Of a DNA stretch of 64,000 bases, positions 36,378 to 47,856 are shown in pieces. Origin of the DNA: VXYL01 sp965199945 (GTDB lineage Bacteria > Pseudomonadota > Gammaproteobacteria > Pseudomonadales > Azotimanducaceae); contig OZ241354.1 in the NCBI GenBank assembly GCA_965199945.1, positions 3,472,001 through 3,536,000 on the forward strand. The letters run 5' to 3'. The stretch's first letter is position 1, and each line of letters begins with the position of its first letter. Below the pieces are notes generated by a model. It was not told where the DNA came from. It worked only from the letters and a program-made list of their open reading frames with translations, and made no database searches. Made by a program: the position numbers and the translations under genes.

Positions 36378-38015
36378 TCAGGCGCTGACGGCATCCGCGT
36401 GGCGATTCGCGGCGGCAATGAAGCCACGGAACAGCGGGTGGCTGTCGCGCGGCGAGGAGTTGAACTCGGGGTGGAACTGGCACGCCACGAACCAATCCAA
36501 GTCCGGCAGTTCGATCATCTCCACCAACGCTTCGGGTTCGCTGCGCCCGGCCACCGCCAAGCCATGCTCGGCGAAAGCCGGCAGGTAGGCGTTGTTCACC
36601 TCGTAGCGGTGCCGATGCCGTTCCTGCACGCACGACGTGCCGTAGATTCTGCCGGCGAGGCTGGCTTCGTCCAGTACGCAGGGTTGCTCGCCGAGACGCA
36701 TGGTGCCGCCGAGATCCTCGTCGCCCCGCCGCCGCTGGGTGGCGCCGTCCCGATCCTCCCACTCGGAGACGAGGCCGATCACCGGATCCCGGGTGTTGGG
36801 ATTGATCTCGGTGGAGTTGGCGTTGTCCAGCCCCACGACGTGGCGCGCGAAGTCGATGACCGCGGCGTGCAGCCCGTAGCAGATGCCCAGATACGGCACG
36901 TTGTTCTCGCGGGCGAAGCGCGCCGCGCGGATCTTCCCCTCGAAGCCGCGCTCGCCGAATCCGCCCGGCACCAGGATGGCGTGAACGCCGCCGAGCGCGT
37001 CGCAGTCGGTCTCTTCAAGCTGCTCCGCATCGACGTAGCGCACGGTGACGGCGGTGCGGTTCTCGATGCCGGCGTGGGCAATGGCCTCGGACAGCGACTT
37101 GTAGGCGTCGAGCAGGTCAAGGTACTTGCCGACGATGGCGATTTCCGTATGCCGCTCGGGATTCGCCAAGGCCTCGATGACGCGCCGCCACTCCTGCAGA
37201 TCGGCCGGGTCGCAATCCAGCCCGAACTTCCGCACCACGATGTCGTCCAGCGACTGCGCGTTCAGCATCACCGGCACTTGGTAGATCGACGGCGCATCCT
37301 GCAAGGAGATGACCGCGCCCCGCTCCACGTTGGTGAAGAGCGCGATCTTGTCGCGCACCTCCGGGCCGAGCGGCTCTTCGGAACGGCAGATGAGCACGTC
37401 CGGCTGCAAGCCGATGGAGCGCAGTTCCTTCACCGAGTGCTGGGTGGGCTTCGTCTTGATCTCGCCGGCCATCGCCAGCTTCGGCACCAGCGTGAGGTGG
37501 ATGAAGAGGGTGTGGCTGGCGCCGATCTCCAGCCGCAGTTGCCGCGCCGCCTCCAGGAACGGCTGCGACTCGATGTCGCCCACGGTGCCGCCGATCTCCA
37601 CGATCACCACGTCGTAGCCGTCGCCGACGGCACGGATGCGGCGCTTGATTTCGTCGGTGACGTGGGGAATCACCTGCACCGTGCGGCCCAGGTAGTCCCC
37701 GCGCCGCTCCTTGCGGATCACCTCGTCGTAGACGCTGCCGGTGGTGAAGTTGTTGCGCCGAGACATGCGCACGCCGCGCGTGAAGCGCTCGTAGTGGCCA
37801 AGGTCGAGGTCGGTCTCGGCGCCGTCCGCGGTGACGAACACCTCGCCGTGCTGGAACGGGCTCATCGTGCCGGGGTCGACGTTGATGTACGGGTCCATCT
37901 TCAGAATGTTGACGCGAATGCCCCGCGCCTCGAGGATCGCCGCCAGCGACGCCGTGACGATGCCCTTGCCAAGGGACGAAACGACGCCGCCCGTCACGAA
38001 GATGTACTGTGTCAT
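36378..38015 (-). CDS. pyrG: CTP synthase
   Basis: A 545-residue glutamine-dependent enzyme making CTP from UTP. The synthetase domain starts TQYIFVTGGVVSSLGKGIVT and has KMDPYINVDPGTMSPFQHGE and EIGGTVGDIES. The amidotransferase domain has its nucleophile in YLGICYGLH and the His/Glu pair in QFHPEFNSSPRDSHP. The nucleophile elbow usually reads GICLGMQ or GICFGMQ; here the last residue is His, a small departure. Start ATG 38015 gives the normal N-terminus. First gene of the kdsA-eno-ftsB-pcm run. Confidence 0.96.
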   Translation of the reverse strand: MTQYIFVTGGVVSSLGKGIVTASLAAILEARGIRVNILKMDPYINVDPGTMSPFQHGEVFVTADGAETDLDLGHYERFTRGVRMSRRNNFTTGSVYDEVIRKERRGDYLGRTVQVIPHVTDEIKRRIRAVGDGYDVVIVEIGGTVGDIESQPFLEAARQLRLEIGASHTLFIHLTLVPKLAMAGEIKTKPTQHSVKELRSIGLQPDVLICRSEEPLGPEVRDKIALFTNVERGAVISLQDAPSIYQVPVMLNAQSLDDIVVRKFGLDCDPADLQEWRRVIEALANPERHTEIAIVGKYLDLLDAYKSLSEAIAHAGIENRTAVTVRYVDAEQLEETDCDALGGVHAILVPGGFGERGFEGKIRAARFARENNVPYLGICYGLHAAVIDFARHVVGLDNANSTEINPNTRDPVIGLVSEWEDRDGATQRRRGDEDLGGTMRLGEQPCVLDEASLAGRIYGTSCVQERHRHRYEVNNAYLPAFAEHGLAVAGRSEPEALVEMIELPDLDWFVACQFHPEFNSSPRDSHPLFRGFIAAANRHADAVSA

Positions 38016-38188
38016 GGAGCGCCCATCCACGGAGAACCGGCAGTTCCGCCACTTGCCGGAAGATGGCCTTGCACCCTAGCACGATGCCGCTCGGAGTTGA
38101 AGCTCTGTCGCGCGCCGCGGCGCGTCGAGGACGGTGCCGAACCGGCGCGGAGTCGGCGCCTGTGGAGCGCCGGGGAAGTTGGGCGCGG

Positions 38189-38482
38189 CTATTGGCGGGC
38201 GGTCGGCGGGGGCGCGGGGCTTGCCGGCGCATCTGAGCTGGCTTCCGCGTTCGGCGTCGCGTTGCCGAGGATGCTGCGCCAGCCGCGGGACGGGTTGTGG
38301 GGCCAGTGGAACTCGACCCGCACCTCGAAGCGGACGGTCGTGGCGAAGCCGAGGGCGTCGGTGGCGACGAGGACGATCCGCGCCGTGCCTTCGCTGGCCG
38401 GTTCCGGCTGCACCAGCAGGGCGGCGCTGACGATGCGCACCGTGGCGATGGAGGCGTCCGACGACGATGCGGCCCACGTCAT
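38189..38482 (-). pseudogene. Fragment of a cadherin/BIG-like repeat surface protein
   Basis: A 97-codon frame whose first 60 residues (MTWAASSSDASIATVRIV, EGTARIVLVATDALGFATTV, RFEVRVEF) match the end of an immunoglobulin-like repeat of the kind found in secreted adhesins (SSxDxSxAxV...EGTAxVxVxAxDxxGxxxTxxFxV). It ends in a low-complexity Pro/Ala tail. No signal peptide or full domain is present, so it is probably a leftover 3' end of a larger gene. It could also be a short gene of unknown role. Confidence 0.4.
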
Positions 38483-38830
38483 GCCGTCGGGGGCGTCGCC
38501 GGGGCCGTGGCCGTGGTGGGCGTGCCGCAGATCTCCCGCGGGGGCTCACAAACACGCCGTCGCTGGCGGCGTTCCGCGGTGCCGCCGGCCTCGACATTCG
38601 GCGCATTCGGCGCGTGTGTTCCGCCACCTCAAGCATCGCGGAAGATTAGCACGCGAGGCGTCTTCGCAGCAGGCTCGGCGCGGGTCGAGCACCTTCGCCC
38701 GCCAAATGTCGCAACACCCGCCGTGATGTCCAACATTGCGCCGTGACGTCAGCCCGACCTTGCAGAAACCTGCCGAGGTGCGGTGCGGGAGGGGCGCCGC
38801 CCTTCCCAAGTACCGTTTAGGACGCGGCCT
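38483..38830. other. Noncoding stretch between acnA and surface-protein fragment
   Basis: About 350 bp with no convincing gene. Translating the minus strand just upstream of 38482 gives short, low-complexity peptides, consistent with decayed upstream sequence of the fragment. No RNA gene or clear terminator was recognised. Confidence 0.45.
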
Positions 38831-41503
<2,673 letters not shown>

Positions 41504-41570
41504 GCGGGTTCAGGGCTCTCGGAAGGGAGGCCGATATTCTACACCCGCGACGACCGAGCGCACTCGATGC

Positions 41571-42707
41571 CTATTGCGGCGAGTGGCCAACGCCCTCCGC
41601 CAACGTGCCACGGGCGTTGACGAAAGCCTGCTCGGAAATCGCGTGGTAGCCGCGCACATCGGCTAGGAAAGACTGGTAGGAAGCGAGTATTCGGCGGTTC
41701 AGCGCATCGTCCCCCGCGGCCTCTTCGAGGACGCCGATCGCGAGTTCCGCAAAGCGCGCGAGCACGTCGTCCGGCAGGCGGCGAAGTTGGACGCCGTGGT
41801 CTTCCACCAGCGTCTTCAGCGCCGCGGCGTTGCGGGCGGTGAACTCGTCGAGCATGTCCTGGTTGCTGGCGCGGCAGGCGGTCTCGAGAATCGCCTGCAA
41901 GTCTTCCGGCAAGGTGGCCAGCGCCTCGGCATTGACGATGGCTTCCAAGGTCGCGTTCGGCTCGTGCCAGCCCGGGTAGTAGTAGAACTCGGCGATCTCC
42001 TGCAGGCCGAAGGCGATGTCGTTGTAGGGCCCCACCCACTCGGTGGCGTCGATGACGCCGGTCTGCAACGACGTGAATATCTCGCTTCCCGGCAAGGCGA
42101 CGGCGGCCCCCCCAGCGCGTTGGAAAATCTCCCCGCCGAAGCCCGGGATGCGCATCTTCAGCCCGTCGATGTCGGCGACGGAGTCGATCTCCTTGTTGAA
42201 CCAGCCCGCCATCTGCGTGCCGGTGTTGCCGCCGGCGAAGGGCACCACCCCGAACGGAGCGTAGAGTTCGCGCCACAGTGCCAAGCCGCCGCCGTGGTGC
42301 AGCCAGCCGTTCGTCTCCTGGGCGTTCATGCCGAACGGCACCGTGGCGAACACCGGCGCCATCGGCATCTTGCCGCGCCAGTAGTAGGCAGCGCCGTGAC
42401 CCATCTGCGCGGTGCCTTGGGAGACCGCGTCGAAGACCTCGAACGCCGGCACCAGCTCGCCGGCAGCGTAGACGTCGATCTTGAGGCGGCCAGCGGACAT
42501 GGCCTCGACGTTCTTCGCCAACCGTTCGGGCGCCGTGCCCAAGGCCGGCAGGTTCTTCGGCCAAGTGGTGACCAGCTTCCACTCGAAGCTCTGCATCGCA
42601 GCGGTTTGCGGTGCCGAGGCGGCGGGCGTCGCGCCGTCTTCGGACGAACAACCGACCAGCGAGCAGGTCGCAAGCAGACCGGCGATTGCCGTTTTCCTCA
42701 GACGCAC
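41571..42707 (-). CDS. TRAP transporter solute-binding lipoprotein (DctP/TakP type)
   Basis: A 378-residue periplasmic binding protein. GTG 42707 opens a lipoprotein signal (AIAGLLATCSLVGCSSED). The mature part has family motifs: FEWKLVTTWPKNLPALGTAP, AAYYWRGKMP, MRIPGFGGEIFQRAGG and GVIDATEWVGPYNDIAFGL. The last two resemble TakP, which binds 2-oxo acids. The membrane subunits (DctQ, DctM) are not adjacent: downstream is acnA, upstream an IS1380 element, so partners must be elsewhere or lost. The ligand is inferred only. Confidence 0.88.
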   Translation of the reverse strand: MRLRKTAIAGLLATCSLVGCSSEDGATPAASAPQTAAMQSFEWKLVTTWPKNLPALGTAPERLAKNVEAMSAGRLKIDVYAAGELVPAFEVFDAVSQGTAQMGHGAAYYWRGKMPMAPVFATVPFGMNAQETNGWLHHGGGLALWRELYAPFGVVPFAGGNTGTQMAGWFNKEIDSVADIDGLKMRIPGFGGEIFQRAGGAAVALPGSEIFTSLQTGVIDATEWVGPYNDIAFGLQEIAEFYYYPGWHEPNATLEAIVNAEALATLPEDLQAILETACRASNQDMLDEFTARNAAALKTLVEDHGVQLRRLPDDVLARFAELAIGVLEEAAGDDALNRRILASYQSFLADVRGYHAISEQAFVNARGTLAEGVGHSPQ

Positions 42708-42989
42708 TTGAGGTCCAGTCTTGGGCTCGATCCACGAATGCTATCACCTCGAGATGCGGCGACCGGCTGCGCCTGGCCGGGGGCGAAGTCCGCGCCGCAA
42801 GGAACGCCGTCGCTGGGTTCCACCCGCAGGCCGTCGGGAAGAGACCGCGCCCCTTCGGCGCACCGACCACCTGGCCCCGCCGCAGCTGCTCGTCCAAGCC
42901 AGTGCTGCACGGTGTTGCGGCTCCTCTGCAAGCCAGGGCCAGCGGCCGTTTGGCGACGCTCTTCTCGCCTTGCTCTGAATCCCCCAGAT
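42708..42989. other. Gap between TRAP gene and IS1380 element
   Basis: A 282-bp stretch with no clear gene. The minus strand reads through a peptide resembling a small winged-helix piece (RNTVQHWL in one frame, DEQLRRGQVVGAPKGRGLF in another), which might be the remnant of a gene removed by the IS1380 insertion. Support is weak. Confidence 0.35.
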
Positions 42990-44645
42990 CCCCTGTTAAG
43001 GCTCCGGCGGGGGCGTGGTTGGGCTGTTGACGTGATGCCGGGACGGCTTCGGCTTGGATCGGATGCGCGGGGTTGGAATCGAGGCCGGTCCAAGAGGGTC
43101 CGAAGCCTTTTTCGGGCGTGTGTGGAACAGCGTTTCGGGCCGAGCGCGGTCGGGCGCCCTCGGCGCCGCGGGGGACGCCGGACAGAGAGGCTGCGGGGAC
43201 GGCCGGGGTCTAGCCGGAGTCGATCCGCAGGCGCACCCCGGCGTACAGCAGCCAGTCCAGGCGCAGGCAGCTGGACGCGAACAGGAGCGAGCGCCGGCGT
43301 CCGCTTCGCGCCAGCCTGGCGACGGTGCGCATCACCTGGCGCACCAGCGTGCGGATGCCGTGCCGGCGGGCGTCCTTCGGCAGCAGCCGGAACTGCACCG
43401 CGCGCAGCAGCAGATGCGCCATTTGGCCGTAGGCGTAGAACGCCTGGTTGGCGCGGTAGCCGCGGCACGGCGGATGGTGCAGGTCGAGGTCGGCCAGCGG
43501 CCCCTTGAAGGCGTTCTCGTGGCCCTGCTTGGCGCGGTGCCGGCGAACCACCTCCGCCAGCGGCAGGTCGTCGCGGTTCGCCAGGATCACCGCGAAGCGC
43601 GGCAGCAGTTCGCCCTGCCGCGCCGAGCGCAGCCGCACCACGGCGTAGCTCTGCTCCTCCTTCCACGACTTCGGCTTGTGGCGGACCCAGGTCGCCGACT
43701 CGCCCATGCCGATGTCCTCCCAGCCGTGCTCCGGCAGACCCTCCACCACGTCCAGCACCGGCCGGCACTTGTTCGGATCCGTCACGCTGACCGACACGTC
43801 CCAGCCGCGCCCGCGCACGTACTCCACGAACCCGCGCCGGTAGTACGCGGCGTCGCAATGCACCCACACGGGCGTTCCGGCCGGCAGCAGCGGCGCCACG
43901 TCGCGCTTCAACTGCCCCTTCCAGCCGCACGCCACGTCGCCTCCGGGACGCAGCCGCCCGCTGACCCACAGACCGCCCACGAACACCGCGTGCAGCCAGT
44001 ACCCGCGCTCCCCCGTGTACAGCTTCGCCGCATGCTCGAAGCAGCGCCCCGACACCTCGATGCCCGTGCCGTCCACGAACACCGGAACGTATCCCTTCCC
44101 CTCCAGCTCGTGCGCCACCGCGTCCGGCGCCATGCACTGCGCCAGGTGCCGCGCCACGCCGTGCAGGCTCTCCACGTCCCGCTTCGACAGCCGCGACAGG
44201 AACTCGCCGGCGCGCCGTCCCGACGGCGACGACGACAGCCCCAGAAGCTCGCGCTGCGCATCGTCCGCGCGCAGCGCGTCCAGATCCGACAGCGACCCGT
44301 TCCCCGCCGCCAGCGACGCCACCAGGCTCAACTGCGTCTCCGCGTCCGACGCGCCACGGCTGCGCCGCTTCACCGACACCGCCTCGGCAAGGCGGTCCGC
44401 GAGACCGAAGCGCCGCGCCGCCTCCGCCAGCAGCGCCGACCCTCCCGTGCCCGTAAGACGATCCTTCGCGATCCCGATCTCGACTTTCGCCGGCCTTGGA
44501 ACTACTCTCTTCATCGACGCACCTGCGGGGTGAATTGTTCCCAACCGGCATTATGCCGGCTCAACTCTCCCGCAGCGTGCGTTTTCAGACACTTGCGCTC
44601 AACGCCCCAGCCTCCAACCTCTCCCAGACCGCCACTTAACAGGGG
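42990..44645 (-). mobile_element. IS1380-family insertion sequence
   Basis: About 1,656 bp bounded by CCCCTGTTAAG at 42990 and CTTAACAGGGG ending at 44645. The match extends outward by GAT/ATC on both sides, so the exact ends and target duplication are ambiguous by 3 bp. It encodes one transposase on the minus strand and has about 220 bp of noncoding DNA after it. Length and ends fit the IS1380 family. Confidence 0.88.
43210..44514 (-). CDS. IS1380-family transposase
   Basis: A 434-residue DDE transposase. Recognisable parts are GLADRLAEAVSVKRR with the N-terminal domain, FVDGTGIEVSGR (first Asp), VWVHCDAAYYRRGFVEYV (second Asp), FAVILANRDDLP, and EVVRRHRAKQGHENAFKGPL, which supplies the catalytic Glu, then DLDLHHPPCRGYRANQAFYA. 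ATG 44514 starts KRVVPRPAKVEIG; an upstream ATG at 44544 is less likely. The frame is complete, so the element may be functional. Confidence 0.92.
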   Translation of the reverse strand: MKRVVPRPAKVEIGIAKDRLTGTGGSALLAEAARRFGLADRLAEAVSVKRRSRGASDAETQLSLVASLAAGNGSLSDLDALRADDAQRELLGLSSSPSGRRAGEFLSRLSKRDVESLHGVARHLAQCMAPDAVAHELEGKGYVPVFVDGTGIEVSGRCFEHAAKLYTGERGYWLHAVFVGGLWVSGRLRPGGDVACGWKGQLKRDVAPLLPAGTPVWVHCDAAYYRRGFVEYVRGRGWDVSVSVTDPNKCRPVLDVVEGLPEHGWEDIGMGESATWVRHKPKSWKEEQSYAVVRLRSARQGELLPRFAVILANRDDLPLAEVVRRHRAKQGHENAFKGPLADLDLHHPPCRGYRANQAFYAYGQMAHLLLRAVQFRLLPKDARRHGIRTLVRQVMRTVARLARSGRRRSLLFASSCLRLDWLLYAGVRLRIDSG

Positions 44646-44708
44646 ATCAAGGTGAATCCCCGTACAGTGTTGCCATCCGCCGGCGGTTGGGCATAATCGA
44701 ACGTCGCT

Positions 44709-46067
44709 GTGCTTGCGCCGACGCGCTCGCGGCGCAAGCCAAGGGGAGTGGGAACAATCAACGCCTTCCGGTTGAACGTGTCTTTGCCGCAGAACACGCA
44801 CGCTGTCGTCGCAACCGTCTTGGCGGTGACCTTGGTTTTCGTTTGGATGACCGGCCGTACGCCGAATCAGCAAGCCAGCGCCGCCGTCGTCCCCAACGTC
44901 GAACCGCCCGCCGTCGCATTGCCGCAGTCTCTGCCGGCACCGTCGCCGCCGCCACGGAACGTCCTGAAGGCCGCGGTCAAGCCAGGCGACACGGCGGCGC
45001 GCATTTTCCAGCGCCACGGCTTCAGCGATTCGGACCTGCACTTGGTGGTGTCCAGCGGGCCGCTCGGACGGCGCCTCGGCGCGATCTATCCGGGGCACGA
45101 GTTCGAGTTCGAGCGCGACGAGGACGGCAATCTGGTGCATCTGACGTACAGCCCAGGGCGTCTGGAGAGCATTCTGTTCGAGCGCGTCGGCGACCAGTTC
45201 AGAAGCGAGAGCGTCGTCGCGGCGCCGGAGATCAAGCTCGGCTACACCCACGCCGTCATCGAAAGCTCGCTGTTCGTCGCCTGTCAACGCGCCGGCCTCG
45301 ACCACGCCTTCGCGCTCAAGCTCGCGCACATCTTCCAATGGGACGTGGACTTCATCCGCGACATCCGCAAGGGCGACGAGTTCCACGTGCTCTACGAGCG
45401 ACGCCACCACGAAGGCCAGTTCCTGGGCTTCGGCGACATTCTCGTTGCCGAGTTCATCAACCAGGGAGACCGCCATCTGGCGATGCGCCACGAGGACGGC
45501 GTCGGCGGGCGCGGCTACTACACGCCGGACGGCCGCAACATGGCGAAGCGCTTCCTGCGCGCGCCGCTGGAGTTCACGCGCATCAGCTCCAACTTCAACT
45601 TGAAGCGCGTCCATCCGCTTTGGCGAAGTTCGATGCCGCATCGGGGCATCGACTACGCCGCGCCAACCGGCACGCCGGTGCGCGCGGCAGGCGACGGCAC
45701 GGTCGTCGCCAAGTCCCGCACGGCGCCCAACGGCAACTTCATCGTCCTTAGGCACGGCAACAAGTACCACACCAAATACCTCCACCTGTCGCGTTTCGGC
45801 GCCGGCCTGAAGATCGGCAAGACGGTCTCCCAAGGCGACGTGATCGGCTACGTCGGCGCGACCGGCTGGGCGACCGGCCCGCATCTGCACTACGAGTTCC
45901 TGGTGAACGGCGTCCACAAGGATCCGCGTACCATAGACTTCACCAGCGGCGACCCCATCCCGGCGTCCGAGCGCGAAACGTTCAAGGAAGCAGCGGCGCT
46001 GCAGCTTGCCGAACTCGAACGGCAAAAGGCGACAAGGCTGATCGCCCAAGCAGAGACTGCATCCTGA
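44709..46067 (+). CDS. OapA/M23 family murein endopeptidase (MepM-like)
   Basis: A 452-residue envelope protein. A single N-terminal membrane segment (AVVATVLAVTLVFVWMTG, about residues 32-50) is followed by a Pro-rich linker, an OapA/LysM-like region (VKPGDTAARIFQRHGFSDSD) and a C-terminal M23 domain with zinc ligands in HRGIDYAAPTGTPV and GPHLHYEFLVNG. It should cleave peptidoglycan cross-links. The gene order M23-anmK-erpA is conserved in gammaproteobacteria, usually with tyrS upstream; here an IS1380 element lies there instead. The GTG start at 44709 is uncertain because no good ribosome site is seen. Confidence 0.9.
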   Translation: MLAPTRSRRKPRGVGTINAFRLNVSLPQNTHAVVATVLAVTLVFVWMTGRTPNQQASAAVVPNVEPPAVALPQSLPAPSPPPRNVLKAAVKPGDTAARIFQRHGFSDSDLHLVVSSGPLGRRLGAIYPGHEFEFERDEDGNLVHLTYSPGRLESILFERVGDQFRSESVVAAPEIKLGYTHAVIESSLFVACQRAGLDHAFALKLAHIFQWDVDFIRDIRKGDEFHVLYERRHHEGQFLGFGDILVAEFINQGDRHLAMRHEDGVGGRGYYTPDGRNMAKRFLRAPLEFTRISSNFNLKRVHPLWRSSMPHRGIDYAAPTGTPVRAAGDGTVVAKSRTAPNGNFIVLRHGNKYHTKYLHLSRFGAGLKIGKTVSQGDVIGYVGATGWATGPHLHYEFLVNGVHKDPRTIDFTSGDPIPASERETFKEAAALQLAELERQKATRLIAQAETAS

Positions 46068-46106
46068 TCCATCGCGCATCCTGATCCTTGCCGCGGGATC
46101 GCGCCC

Positions 46107-47276
46107 ATGCGCTACGTTGGCGTGATGACGGGCACCAGCGTCGATGGGCTGGATGTCGCGCTCGTCGACGTGGCCGGCGGGAAAGCCGGGGAGGGCGGCG
46201 GAACGGTCTCCATCGTTATGGCCGCCACCGTTGCCTTTCCGCGCGCGTTGGCGAAGGCCCTTCAGGAGCTCTGCTCGCCTGGCATGGACGAGGTGGCGCG
46301 AGTCGGCGCCGCGGACGCTCGGCTCGGCGACTTCATCGGCACGAGCGTCGTCGCGTGTCTGCGCAACTGGGGCGTCCCGCGGCGCGAGGTGCGGGCCATC
46401 GGCTGCCACGGCCAGACCATTCGCCACCACCCGGCGGCATCGCCGCCATTCACCGTGCAGATCGGCGACGCCAACCGAGTGGCCGAGATCACCGGCATCG
46501 ACACTGTTGCCGACTTCCGCCGCCGCGACATCGCCGCCGGCGGCGAAGGCGCCCCGCTGGTGCCGCTGTTCCACGCCGCGCTGTTCCGCGACCCAACGCG
46601 CCATCGCGCCGTCGTGAACATCGGCGGCATCGCCAATGCGACGCTGCTCGCCGCCGCTTCGCCAGACATCCTTGGCTTCGACACCGGCCCCGGCAACGCG
46701 CTGCTCGATGCTTGGATCGGCCGCTGCCAGGGAGACGCCTACGACCGGGACGGCGCGTGGGCGCGGCGCGGAACGGCATCGCCGGCGTTGCTGCGCACGC
46801 TGCAAGAGGACCCCTTCGTCGCCCGCGAACCGCCCAAAAGCACCGGCAAGGAGACCTACCACCTAGGCTACGTGGAAGACGCCTGCCGCCGGGCTCGGGA
46901 AGGCGCCGGCGCGGCGAGCGGCGAATTGGCGGATGTCGACGTGCAGGCCACGCTGGCCGAGTTCACGGCCTGGAGCATCGCCGAGGCGGTGCGCCGCTGG
47001 CGCGCGACGTTGGCGGCAACGTCCACCGGCGACGAGGTGGTTCTCTGCGGCGGCGGTCGGCGCAACGCCCATTTGGTCGAACGGCTTGCCGCCAACCTCG
47101 ACGGCTGCCGCTTGGCGACCACGGACGATTTGGGCGTCGACGGCGATGCGCTTGAAGCAGCCGCCTTCGCGTGGTTCGCGCACCGCACGCTGGAAAAGCT
47201 GCCGAGCAACGCGCCCACGGTCACCGGCGCGAGCGGCTCGCGGGTGCTCGGCGCACTCCACTTCGGCGCGCGCTAG
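46107..47276 (+). CDS. anmK: Anhydro-N-acetylmuramic acid kinase
   Basis: A 389-residue kinase of peptidoglycan recycling that turns 1,6-anhydroMurNAc into MurNAc-6-phosphate. Hallmarks are YVGVMTGTSVDGLDVALVD, GCHGQTIRHHP, TVADFRRRDIAAGGEGAPLV, NIGGIANAT, GFDTGPGNALLDAWI, GKETYHL and LCGGGRRNAHL. It follows the M23 endopeptidase by 40 bp on the same strand, so enzyme release and recycling of wall fragments are neighbours. Complete. Confidence 0.96.
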   Translation: MRYVGVMTGTSVDGLDVALVDVAGGKAGEGGGTVSIVMAATVAFPRALAKALQELCSPGMDEVARVGAADARLGDFIGTSVVACLRNWGVPRREVRAIGCHGQTIRHHPAASPPFTVQIGDANRVAEITGIDTVADFRRRDIAAGGEGAPLVPLFHAALFRDPTRHRAVVNIGGIANATLLAAASPDILGFDTGPGNALLDAWIGRCQGDAYDRDGAWARRGTASPALLRTLQEDPFVAREPPKSTGKETYHLGYVEDACRRAREGAGAASGELADVDVQATLAEFTAWSIAEAVRRWRATLAATSTGDEVVLCGGGRRNAHLVERLAANLDGCRLATTDDLGVDGDALEAAAFAWFAHRTLEKLPSNAPTVTGASGSRVLGALHFGAR

Positions 47277-47378
47277 CCGGCGCCGCCTCGCTCGTGGGCT
47301 TGGGCATTCCGGAACGTTGAGCGCTCGCCGCGGCCCGCTCGCGGGAAAGCGGGCGCCCTCGCGGAAATCAGAAGTGCT

Positions 47379-47711
47379 TCAGATCGCGAACGAGTTGCCG
47401 CAGCCGCAGGTGGTGGCGGCGTTGGGATTGGCGATGACGAATTGGGCGCCGGCGAGGTCTTCCTTGTAGTCGATCTCGGCGCCGGCGAGGTACTGGTAGC
47501 TCATCGAATCCACGAGCGCCGTCACGCCGTCGCACTCGACAATGGCGTCGTCCTCGGCGCGGGCGTCGTCGAAGGTGAAGCCGTAGGAGAAGCCGCTGCA
47601 ACCGCCGCCGGTGATGAACACGCGCAGCTTCAGATCGGGCTTGCCTTCGCTCTCGATGAGCTCGCGCACCTTGCCGGCGGCGCGCGACGACAACTGGATA
47701 TCGGCGGTCAT
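47379..47711 (-). CDS. erpA: Iron-sulfur cluster insertion protein ErpA
   Basis: A 110-residue A-type carrier that delivers Fe-S clusters to apoenzymes. The three cluster cysteines are in ITGGGCSGFSYGF and TCGCGNSF near the end. It is convergent with anmK across a 102-bp gap, differing from the same-strand layout seen in some relatives. ATG 47711 is used; an ATG two codons earlier is possible. Confidence 0.95.
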   Translation of the reverse strand: MTADIQLSSRAAGKVRELIESEGKPDLKLRVFITGGGCSGFSYGFTFDDARAEDDAIVECDGVTALVDSMSYQYLAGAEIDYKEDLAGAQFVIANPNAATTCGCGNSFAI

Positions 47712-47856
47712 GGCGACCATCATAGCAATCCACGTCCGCGAACGCTGCCGAACTTGAGCAGCGGCGCGCGGGCATCCCGCCCGAGCGGCATTGCGACGGC
47801 GCGCGACGGATCGGCTTTGCCGCCCCAAGCGCGAGTCGCGGAGAGGAGACGGCAAG

